From contig CAAGGT010000271.1 in NCBI GenBank assembly GCA_900769465.1, forward strand, positions 1 to 28,183: DNA of 28,183 bases. The letters are read 5' to 3'. Every line of letters starts with the position of its first letter. Within the stretch, counting starts at the first letter, position 1. The DNA comes from Bacteroidaceae bacterium (GTDB lineage Bacteria; Bacteroidota; Bacteroidia; Bacteroidales; Bacteroidaceae). The notes beneath the pieces were generated by a model that searched no databases, had not been told where the DNA came from, and saw only the letters and a list, made by a program, of their open reading frames with translations. Both the position numbers and the translations under genes were made by a program. Of the stretch, positions 16,458 to 23,610 are shown piece after piece.

Positions 16458-17162
16458 ATGGGAAACATAATGAATAGACAGCTACGTTTGTTTGTATCAG
16501 CAATAGTTCTTTTGCTTGTTTCGTGTGGTGGCGGTAAAGAGGGGAGTGTCTCCTCCGTGTTGCCTGAAACGGTACATAGTGCGCCGGAGAAACCTAATAG
16601 AATATTATATTTGAACGCAAACAGGCTTTTTCGCGACGATAATGACAAACATCTGTCGGCAGTTGCAAAGATTGGAATAAAACCACTTGCATCTCGCGAG
16701 GGTATCAAGAACGCCTCGCGTGAAATGAGGCTGGTGGGTGGTGCCATGCGTTACGGCGAATCATTTGTTGTGGACAAGCTCACCCATTCGAGCCCGTTTC
16801 TGGTGCCCGAGGCTGCCGAACTCTTGCAGGATATAGGTACAGCTTTTCACGATTCGCTACGCAACAAACATCTGCCGGCCTATAGCATAATTGTAACATC
16901 ATTGCTCCGTACCGATGCCGATGTCAAAAGCCTGTCGCGCAGCAATATAAATGCATCCAAGCGTTCTGTACATTGCTATGGAACTACCTTTGACATTACA
17001 TACACGCGTTTTGCAAAGCACGATGATGAGGGACCTGATGCCCGAGATGTGGATTTGAAGGCTGTGCTTACCGAGGTGCTTCGTGATTTGAGGGCGCAAG
17101 GACGTTGCTATGTGAAATATGAGATAAAGCAGGCTTGCTTTCACATAACGGCAATAAAATAA
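16458..17162 (+). CDS. DUF5715-type lipoprotein, peptidase M15-like
   Basis: 234 aa from the first ATG; the ATG at 16470 (MNRQLRLFVSAIVLLLVSC) is an equally good start and gives a more usual signal peptide, with 23 instead of 11 nt of leader. The lipobox LLVSC predicts an anchored lipoprotein. The body contains LTHSSPFLVPEAAELLQDIG, a TSLLRTDADVKSLSRSN stretch, then AKHDDEGPDA and YVKYEIKQACFHITAIK. The series SxxR...H-C-Y-G-T-xFDI...CFH matches the metal-binding arrangement of D,D-carboxypeptidase-like M15/DUF5715 proteins, which I recall as common in Bacteroidales. Candidate metal ligands are the His in SVHCYGTTFDI, the Asp in the same motif, and the His in CFHIT. A role in peptidoglycan trimming is inference. 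Confidence 0.75.
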   Translation: MGNIMNRQLRLFVSAIVLLLVSCGGGKEGSVSSVLPETVHSAPEKPNRILYLNANRLFRDDNDKHLSAVAKIGIKPLASREGIKNASREMRLVGGAMRYGESFVVDKLTHSSPFLVPEAAELLQDIGTAFHDSLRNKHLPAYSIIVTSLLRTDADVKSLSRSNINASKRSVHCYGTTFDITYTRFAKHDDEGPDARDVDLKAVLTEVLRDLRAQGRCYVKYEIKQACFHITAIK

Positions 17163-17218
17163 TCCTTTCTGTTGTAGCGAATGCGTGTTTCTTGGTTTTT
17201 TGCAGCCCCTGTTCGCTT

Positions 17219-17260
17219 AAAATCAAAGCTCTTTTCTGTACAGAAAAGAGCTTTGATTTT
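17219..17260. terminator. Bidirectional terminator, perfect 42-nt palindrome
   Basis: The 42 nt from 17219 to 17260 are a perfect palindrome (AAAATCAAAGCTCTTTTCTG and T, then the complement), with outer A4/T4 tracts. It separates the rightward DUF5715-like gene from the convergent carboxyltransferase gene. Confidence 0.85.
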
Positions 17261-17280
17261 ATATTATAAAATGTTTATTA

Positions 17281-19056
17281 TTAATTGAATAATTCGTCTC
17301 GTTGGAGATATGCTATAACTTCACCTCGATTTACGTGGTCGCCCTGTTTGGCGCATATCTCAACTACGCGGCCACCAAGTCCCGTAGCAACGGGTTGCAG
17401 TTCGCCCCACGGGGTTATTATGGTGCAGAACAGGTCATCGGCAGCATAGTGACGGCCTACAGCAGGAGCCTGTGATACTCCTTCTATTACAACTTCCCAT
17501 ACAATCTGTCCCTTTTCGGGCGCAACGATGGGATCTGCCTTTGCGCGTTTGATGGCCTTTATATCCTCTATACTTATTCCATTGCCTGCCATTTCGCTAT
17601 CCTTTGCTTTTTCAATGTCGGCAAGGAAACGTTCTTTGGCAACTCCGCTCCTGTAGTCGCGGTATTGGCGCTCGTGCATTGCAAATTCCCATAGCTCCTC
17701 GTCATCCTCTCCGGGTTCCCAACCTAGCTCCTGCATCTCCTTGCGGTAGTTCTCAAGCGCATCGGGGTAGAAACTTTGCGGGTCGGCTGTCGTGAACTCA
17801 TATCCCTTTTGTTTGGCCAGCTCAACGATTTCAGGTGCAACCTCGCCAGGTAATCGGCCGCTCTTTCCAAGAATCATACCCCACATACTCTCGTCCATTC
17901 TGCTGAATCGTGGTTCATCCTGTGCGCGTGAGAGAAGGTTCATAAGGGCAATGTTCTTGACGTACTGGCTGAACGGGGTTACGAGTGGGGGATAACCTAC
18001 ACGTGGCCATACATATGCCACCTCATTGAACAACTCTACCATAAGCTCGTCTAGCGTATATGTCGGCTTTCCCTTGCTTTGCAGAATTCCGTTTATACCT
18101 TTGTGTACCCCTGCAAGGTCAGACATCATAGAACCCATCATACCGCCCGGGAGTCCGCTGGTCAGCAACAGAGAACTCATCAGCTTGTTGTTGTTGTCCA
18201 TGAATACACCCATCCAATCATCTATGAACTCCTGTGTGAGGCTACGTACTTTCATATATGCGTTCATGTTGATTTCAGGTACTTTAAATCCTGCATCTTT
18301 AAGCATTGCTTGAACACTTATAATGTCTGGATGCACCTTTCCCCAAGAGAGTGGTTCCACTGCTGTATCAATGATGTCGCAACCATTCTTGCATACTTCT
18401 AGTATGGATGCCATTGATAGTCCCGGGCCACTGTGTCCGTGATATTGTATTATTATCTCGGGGTGTTTCTCCTTGATGCTTTTTGTCAGGCGGCCAAGAA
18501 ATGCGGGACGTCCTATGCCTGCCATATCCTTGAGGCATATCTCTGTAGCACCTGCCGCTATAAGTTCATCGGCCAGATTGCTGTAATATTCTACAGTGTG
18601 TATGGGGGATGATGTTATGCATAGCGTGGCCTGCGGAATCATACCCGCTTCGAGTGCGTACTTGATGGATGGAATGATGTTTCTTGGATCGTTCAAGCCA
18701 CAGAATATACGTGTTATATCCACTCCCTGCGCCTTTTTTACCTTATACATAAGGCGGCGTACATCGGCGGGGACAGGGAACATACGCAGTGCATTGAGCG
18801 CCCTGTCGAGCATGTGTGTCTGTATCCCTGCTTCGTTGAAAAGCTTCGTAAAACGCCTTACAGCCTGGTTGGGGTTTTCGCCGGCCATAAGGTTCACTTG
18901 TTCAAAAGCTCCGCCGTTTGTCTCTATTCGCGCAAAACATCCCATTTCAATGATTGCTGGAGCCACTTTTTCCAATTGCTCTGCCAAAGGCTGGAATTTA
19001 CCCGATGATTGGAACATATCGCGGTAAACCAAACTGAACCTGATTTCCTTTTCCAT
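17281..19056 (-). CDS. Pyruvate carboxylase/oxaloacetate decarboxylase carboxyltransferase subunit lacking biotin lysine
   Basis: 591 aa. The N-terminal HMGL-like carboxyltransferase barrel has YRDMFQS (Asp13, metal ligand), CLKDMAG with Lys176 (the position carboxylated in the family) and QYHGHSGPG with His206 and His208 (metal ligands). A conserved PYC/OADA middle domain follows (about 300-480). The C-terminal 75 residues have the double-psi repeat of a biotinyl domain (IVAPEKGQIVWEV and GLGGRVVEICAKQGDHVNRG). At the hairpin, where biotinylated proteins carry EAMKM, this one reads ITPWGELQ (about 547-554), so no biotin-accepting Lys is present. A separate biotin carrier protein may supply carboxybiotin, or the enzyme works differently. 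Likely oxaloacetate/pyruvate interconversion on the route to succinate and propionate. It appears monocistronic. Confidence 0.8.
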   Translation of the reverse strand: MEKEIRFSLVYRDMFQSSGKFQPLAEQLEKVAPAIIEMGCFARIETNGGAFEQVNLMAGENPNQAVRRFTKLFNEAGIQTHMLDRALNALRMFPVPADVRRLMYKVKKAQGVDITRIFCGLNDPRNIIPSIKYALEAGMIPQATLCITSSPIHTVEYYSNLADELIAAGATEICLKDMAGIGRPAFLGRLTKSIKEKHPEIIIQYHGHSGPGLSMASILEVCKNGCDIIDTAVEPLSWGKVHPDIISVQAMLKDAGFKVPEINMNAYMKVRSLTQEFIDDWMGVFMDNNNKLMSSLLLTSGLPGGMMGSMMSDLAGVHKGINGILQSKGKPTYTLDELMVELFNEVAYVWPRVGYPPLVTPFSQYVKNIALMNLLSRAQDEPRFSRMDESMWGMILGKSGRLPGEVAPEIVELAKQKGYEFTTADPQSFYPDALENYRKEMQELGWEPGEDDEELWEFAMHERQYRDYRSGVAKERFLADIEKAKDSEMAGNGISIEDIKAIKRAKADPIVAPEKGQIVWEVVIEGVSQAPAVGRHYAADDLFCTIITPWGELQPVATGLGGRVVEICAKQGDHVNRGEVIAYLQRDELFN

Positions 19057-19148
19057 AATAAACCAATATTTTGGGGTAGTGTGAACTACTTGTGTTTTTA
19101 AAAAGTCTATTTCTCTTGTCTTGTGTCTTGTTTTTTTATAGCTATATG

Positions 19149-19156
19149 CAAAGTTA
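19149..19156 (-). promoter_or_regulatory. Possible promoter of the carboxyltransferase gene
   Basis: TAACTTTG on the minus strand matches TAnnTTTG. Predicted start near 19142 would give a leader of about 86 nt. No clear -33 element. Confidence 0.45.
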
Positions 19157-19652
19157 ATTGCTTTGCTTTTAAAACCTAATTTTTAGATGATATTTTTTCA
19201 AATATTTTGCCTTATCATTGCCCTGTATTTGATATATTCTTTAACAGATTATATTTATTCCATTTGTACATATTGTGTTATTTGATTCTGTTGTTGGCTT
19301 TGATACCGTTTGTATTCCCAATCTTCTGCAACTGTTTTCTCATGGGGCTTGTATCATTGTCTTGTGATTTGGATTTGTCATAATTGTTTAGCGCGTGCAT
19401 CATACCTGCCTCTGTATTTGTGTGCAGTGTGTGCATGCTGTCTCTTTTTTACCGGTTTTCCTTTATCAACAACGATGAAATGGATAATTCTTAAAACCAA
19501 TTTACCCATAAATATGCAATTTCACCAAATATTTCCAAATTTCGCCAAAACAAACATCTCTATGGCGTATATTTTAGATAATTAGAAAGTGAAATGCGAC
19601 CTTTGTGCTACAAAACAGTGTTGACATTCTGTTTCCCTACCATTTTGGGCTG

Positions 19653-19683
19653 TTTGTGTGATTGATTTGTATTGATGCTTTTG
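19653..19683 (+). promoter_or_regulatory. Possible promoter of ligase copy 1
   Basis: TTTG (19653-19656), a 19-nt spacer, then TGCTTTTG (19676-19683), one base off TAnnTTTG. Predicted start is near 19690, only about 11 nt before the ATG. Confidence 0.35.
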
Positions 19684-19700
19684 TTTACTAAAATGATTTT

Positions 19701-21380
19701 ATGAAACACTACCTTTCGTACATTGAGGATGTTGTGAAAAACGGGTGGAACAATCCTGCCATAACCAATTATGGCGGTGTTACATTCAGGAATTGTGATA
19801 TTGCGAGAAACATTGCGAGGTTGCATCTGCTGTTTGAGCAATGTGGTATAAAGAAAGGAGAGAATGTCGCCATATGTGCGAGGAATTCGGCTGAATGGTG
19901 TGTCGCTTTTTTGGCCATTGCAACATATAAAGCGGTTGCAGTGCCCCTGTTGGCCGATTTTCTTCCGGACAACATAGTTAATCTGGTGAAGATTTCGGAC
20001 AGCAAGTTATTGTTCGTTGACAAGAATGTCCTAGCCGGTCTGCAGCGTGCCGGCGTTGCCGGTGATTTTGGCAACGATGATAATTTTGCAGGTGTATACG
20101 ATATTGTAACATATGAAGGAATAGGGGATTGCGGTAATTCTGTTAATGTAGACATTGAAGCTGTTGACAAAGCTTATGCACAGCTGTATCCCGGCGGAAT
20201 GACGGCGGCCGATGTCAAATTTGATCTCAGTGGGCTTGATGAACTGGCAGTGATAAGCTATACTTCAGGTACCAGCAGCTCTCCCAAAGGCGTTATGTTG
20301 CCGGCCAAATCCCTTTCGGGTAATGTGGAGGTTGCTCGCAGTCTTGTTCCTGTAGCTTTCCAAAATCCCGGCAACACATTGTCAATTCTGCCTTTGGCAC
20401 ACATCTTCGGGTTGGCATTCGATTTCCTGTTTCTGTTCAGTTGTGGATGTCACATCCATATCTTTACAGAGAAGCCTGTACCTGTGCGTTTGCTTAAAGC
20501 ATTGTCCGAAGTAAAGCCGTTTATCTTCTTGACTGTCCCAATGTTAATTGAAAAGATTTTCAGGGCAAAGGTTATCCCTACATTGAAGAAACCTGTCATG
20601 AAATTCCTAACCGCCATACCCGGTGCACGCCGCCTCATATTCAACAAGGTACGTTCCAAGATTATCAATACATTCGGTGGCAATCTCGGCAGAGCCGGTT
20701 TCTTTATCGGTGGCGCCGCCATAAGCAAGGATGTCGACAAGGTTATGAAGCGTATAAGAATACCATATGCAGTGGGTTATGGTATGACCGAATGCGGTCC
20801 GCTTATCAGCTATGTGGCTTCGTCGCACCCCACAATACGTCAAGCCGGTGGTATAGCCGGTTCTACAATCGAGGTGCGTATTGATTCTGATAGGGAGACT
20901 AAAGTACCCGGCGAGATACAGGTTCGAGGCGATGTTGTGACAACGGGTTATTATAAGAACCCCGAGGCGACAAAGGTTTCGTTTACAAGTGACGGTTGGC
21001 TCAAGACCGGTGATATGGGTATACAGCCCCGTCCAGGTATAATATATATAAAAGGTCGTTGCAAGAATATGATATTGACAGGTAGCGGCCAGAATATCTA
21101 CCCCGAGGAGATTGAGGACTTGATAATGCAGTTGCCTTATATTACAGAAACACTTGTAGTTGGACGCAACCACGCACTAGTTGCGCTTATTGTTGCCGAC
21201 CACGATGCTTTGAAGGCTGCCGGTATTCCTGAAGAAAAAGCACAGGAGGTTATTGAAAGCAGTGTAATGGCCTTGAATGAAAAACTGCCGTCATATAGTC
21301 AGATTTCCCGTTGTGAGTTGCGACGTGAACCGTTTGAAAAGACTCCTAAGTTGAGTATCAAGCGCTTTATGTACAATTGA
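19701..21380 (+). CDS. Long-chain acyl-CoA ligase-like AMP-binding protein, copy 1
   Basis: ATP-dependent activation of a carboxylic acid, probably a fatty acid, to its CoA thioester through an acyl-AMP. 559 aa. The adenylate-forming motifs are in order: P-loop TSGTSSSPKG (188-197, canonical length with Gly replaced by Ser), ILPLAHIFGLAFDFLF, GGAAISKDV, YGMTECGPLISY, DGWLKTGDMG, GRCKNMILTGSGQNIYPEEI and a C-terminal TPKLSIKRFMYN. Lys554 in SIKR is the likely adenylation lysine. No signal peptide or membrane helix, so cytoplasmic or peripheral. It is the first and most divergent of three tandem paralogues of identical length. It is followed by its own terminator (21484-21520), so the copies are probably transcribed separately. 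Substrate unknown. Confidence 0.9.
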   Translation: MKHYLSYIEDVVKNGWNNPAITNYGGVTFRNCDIARNIARLHLLFEQCGIKKGENVAICARNSAEWCVAFLAIATYKAVAVPLLADFLPDNIVNLVKISDSKLLFVDKNVLAGLQRAGVAGDFGNDDNFAGVYDIVTYEGIGDCGNSVNVDIEAVDKAYAQLYPGGMTAADVKFDLSGLDELAVISYTSGTSSSPKGVMLPAKSLSGNVEVARSLVPVAFQNPGNTLSILPLAHIFGLAFDFLFLFSCGCHIHIFTEKPVPVRLLKALSEVKPFIFLTVPMLIEKIFRAKVIPTLKKPVMKFLTAIPGARRLIFNKVRSKIINTFGGNLGRAGFFIGGAAISKDVDKVMKRIRIPYAVGYGMTECGPLISYVASSHPTIRQAGGIAGSTIEVRIDSDRETKVPGEIQVRGDVVTTGYYKNPEATKVSFTSDGWLKTGDMGIQPRPGIIYIKGRCKNMILTGSGQNIYPEEIEDLIMQLPYITETLVVGRNHALVALIVADHDALKAAGIPEEKAQEVIESSVMALNEKLPSYSQISRCELRREPFEKTPKLSIKRFMYN

Positions 21381-21483
21381 CCAGGTGTATTGTCTTGAGC
21401 GGTAAATGCCTTGTATGTAACACCATGGTTTCCTGATTCTGTGTCTTTAATTTTATATTATTGATAGTGATTGATTTGATTTG

Positions 21484-21520
21484 TCCCGGGGCGCAATGCC
21501 CTGCGTCCCGGGATGTTTTT
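21484..21520 (+). terminator. Terminator of ligase copy 1
   Basis: TCCCGGGGCGCA (21484-21495) pairs with TGCGTCCCGGGA (21502-21513) with one G-U pair, loop ATGCCC, then TGTTTTT. It lies about 100 nt after the stop. The remaining 190 bp to copy 2 hold only possible promoter elements. Confidence 0.85.
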
Positions 21521-21537
21521 GAACCTTTGTTTGTGAA

Positions 21538-21571
21538 TTTGTGTTAAATGGAAGTCGGTTTTGTACTTTTG
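21538..21571 (+). promoter_or_regulatory. Possible promoter of ligase copy 2
   Basis: TTTG (21538-21541), a 22-nt spacer, then TACTTTTG (21564-21571), a perfect -7 match at slightly long spacing. The leader would be about 130 nt. A weaker GAAATTTG near 21649 would give a leader of about 50 nt; I cannot choose between them. Confidence 0.35.
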
Positions 21572-21710
21572 AACGATGAAAATGTGTCGACATTAAGTTA
21601 ATGGCCGGTTACAATAAAGTTTTTTGATGCTATTTTAGGAAATTTGCACAGATAATAGAACGGCCTCAAAGCTCTTTTGAAACGGAAAATTATAAAATAA
21701 ACAAAATATT

Positions 21711-23390
21711 ATGAAACACTTTGTAAGTCTTTTGAATGATTCTGTAAGAACTAATTGGTCCTCTCCTGCGGTGACGAATTTCGGCGGAGAAACTTACACC
21801 TATGGCCAGATGGCTGAACAAATGGCCAAATACCATATTCTCTTCAGTGAGGCCGGTATAGAGAAGGGCGACAAAGTCGCAATATATGCACGCAATTCGG
21901 CAGAATGGGTTATTGCATATTTCGCAGTCCTGACTTACGAAGCTGTGGCTGTTCCGTTCCTTCCCGATTTTATTCCGGCTGCAGTTGCCGAACTTGGCTC
22001 CTTCTCGGAGTGCAAGTTGCTGATTGCGGACGACGTAGCAATAAATGCTTTGAATGAGGATAAGAAGTATATTGCGCAGCTCGAGTCTACCAAAGGATTT
22101 GCGGGTATCATAAACATAAAGGACATCAGCGTGTCCCTGGCAACAGAAAAGGCTTTGGCTTCTGCACACGATACACTCGATGAACACTTTGCAAAGCTTT
22201 ATCCTGCAGGTTTCAGTGTCAATGACGTGAACTATTATAAAGAGGAGCGTGATATGGAGGCTGTCGTTGAAATCAGCTTCACATCGGGTACAACCAGTGC
22301 AACCTCAAAGGGTGTTGTCCTGCCTGCGCGTTCTTTGTCGGTAAATCTTGATTTTGCGCGTCGCGAGATTCCTGCAACACAGGGTGCCCACATCTTTGCA
22401 ATCCTGCCGATGGCTCATATGTTCGGTCAGACATTTGATGTACTCTTTCCGTTGGCCGGTGGTTGTCACGTATTCGTGATGCCCGGCAAGCCCACTCCTG
22501 CCCGTCTGTTGGGTGGTTTGGCTGCCGTAAAGCCATTCATGTTCCTCACGGTGCCTTTGGTAATTGAGAAAATCTTCAAGTCAAAGGTGTTCCCAGCTAC
22601 ACGCAGCTTCCCTGCTAACCTTCTTCTCAAGGTTCCCGGACTGGACAGAATCGTACTAAACAAGATAAGGAAATCTCTTCTCACAGCCTTCGGTGATGGC
22701 TTAACAACAGGTCTTGTCCTTGGTGGTGCGGCCCTTAACCGCGAGGTAGAGGATTTGCTCAAGCGTATGAAATTCCCATATGTAGTGGGTTATGGTATGA
22801 CCGAGTGCGGTCCGCTCATTTCATACCGCGACAAGAGCGAATTCGTGAAGTATTCTTGTGGTGCAAAGGCCGATCCTATAGAGCTGCGCATCGATTCGGC
22901 CAATCCACGCCGCATACTTGGTGAAATCCAGGTCAAGGGTGATGCTGTGATGCTCGGTTATTATAAGAACGAGGAGGCGACAGCTGCAACATTTACAAAG
23001 GACGGTTGGTTGAAGACAGGTGATATGGGTGTTCTTGATGCAAAGGGTAACCTCTTCATCAAGGGACGTTGCAAGAATATGATATTGACCGGTAGCGGCC
23101 AGAATATCTACCCCGAGGAGATTGAGGACAAGATCAACAACCTGCCATATGTGGTTGAGTCTTTGGTTGTTGGCCGCAAGAATGCCATTGTTGCTCTTGT
23201 GGTGGCCGATTACGAGGCCGGAAAGAAAGATGGTCTTGATGAGAAGGCTCTCGAGAAGCTCGTCGATGAGAATGTCCTTGCCCTGAATGCCGAGTTGGCG
23301 GCATACAGCAAGATCGGTTACACCGAAATACGTAGTGAGGCCTTCGAAAAGACACCAAAGCAGAGTATCAAACGATATATGTATTCATAA
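21711..23390 (+). CDS. Long-chain acyl-CoA ligase-like AMP-binding protein, copy 2
   Basis: 559 aa, the same fold and motif order as copy 1: ILPMAHMFGQTFDVLFPLAG, GGAALNREVEDLL, YGMTECGPLISY, DGWLKTGDMG, GRCKNMILTGSGQNIYPEEI and TPKQSIKRYMYS. It is much closer to copy 3 than to copy 1; long blocks from the GRCKNM motif to the end are nearly identical in protein with mostly silent DNA differences. The P-loop reads TSGTTSATSKG (191-201), one residue longer than the usual TSGTTGxPKG and without its Gly and Pro, which copy 3 shares. The likely adenylation lysine (Lys554) is present. The stop is followed by a UUCG-loop terminator. Substrate unknown; fatty-acid activation is inferred from the family. 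Confidence 0.9.
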   Translation: MKHFVSLLNDSVRTNWSSPAVTNFGGETYTYGQMAEQMAKYHILFSEAGIEKGDKVAIYARNSAEWVIAYFAVLTYEAVAVPFLPDFIPAAVAELGSFSECKLLIADDVAINALNEDKKYIAQLESTKGFAGIINIKDISVSLATEKALASAHDTLDEHFAKLYPAGFSVNDVNYYKEERDMEAVVEISFTSGTTSATSKGVVLPARSLSVNLDFARREIPATQGAHIFAILPMAHMFGQTFDVLFPLAGGCHVFVMPGKPTPARLLGGLAAVKPFMFLTVPLVIEKIFKSKVFPATRSFPANLLLKVPGLDRIVLNKIRKSLLTAFGDGLTTGLVLGGAALNREVEDLLKRMKFPYVVGYGMTECGPLISYRDKSEFVKYSCGAKADPIELRIDSANPRRILGEIQVKGDAVMLGYYKNEEATAATFTKDGWLKTGDMGVLDAKGNLFIKGRCKNMILTGSGQNIYPEEIEDKINNLPYVVESLVVGRKNAIVALVVADYEAGKKDGLDEKALEKLVDENVLALNAELAAYSKIGYTEIRSEAFEKTPKQSIKRYMYS

Positions 23391-23415
23391 TCGTAGATCT
23401 TTGTGTAATACAGAA

Positions 23416-23453
23416 TGAAAACCCGATACTTTCGAGTGTCGGGTTTTCATTTT
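23416..23453 (+). terminator. Terminator of ligase copy 2, TTCG loop
   Basis: TGAAAACCCGATACT (23416-23430) pairs with AGTGTCGGGTTTTCA (23435-23449), with one G-U pair, closing a TTCG tetraloop, then TTTT. It lies 25 nt after the stop. Confidence 0.88.
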
Positions 23454-23547
23454 GTCATTTACTGATGGTAGATTAGTCTGTTTTAGGACAGATATTGGTC
23501 TTTGTGGATTGAAATTGCACATTTGAATGCGCTTTGTGCAAGAAATA

Positions 23548-23579
23548 TTTGTATTTTTAAAAAAATATGTTGATATTTG
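23548..23579 (+). promoter_or_regulatory. Promoter of ligase copy 3
   Basis: TTTG (23548-23551), an exact 20-nt spacer, then GATATTTG (23572-23579), one base off TAnnTTTG. Predicted start is near 23586, 25 nt before the ATG at 23611. This supports the shorter start over the in-frame ATG at 23527, which lies upstream of the promoter. Confidence 0.55.
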
Positions 23580-23610
23580 CACAATCAAATCAATCACACA
23601 ATCAAAAACT

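Larger units (their letters stand above)
19057..19700. other. Gene-poor 644-bp intergenic region
   Basis: I see no convincing gene here. The left part should hold the leftward carboxyltransferase promoter (19149-19156) and an 80-90-nt leader containing a TCTTGT triplication (about 19113-19131). The middle (19200-19600) is A/T-rich; a 91-codon plus-strand frame at 19310-19585 is Cys/Trp-rich with no recognisable domain. At about 19510-19552 a loose near-repeat of TTTCxCCAAA occurs three times. The right end carries the putative promoter of the first ligase. An undetected RNA or a decayed gene is possible. Confidence 0.5.

Noticed and set aside
19310..19585. 91-codon plus-strand frame in the intergenic gap
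   Set aside because: Cys/Trp-rich composition with no domain, no -7 element and no ribosome-binding features; likely chance.
23527..23610. 28-residue N-terminal extension of ligase copy 3
   Set aside because: It lies upstream of the -33/-7 promoter and has no counterpart in copies 1 and 2; the ATG at 23611 makes all three proteins 559 aa.
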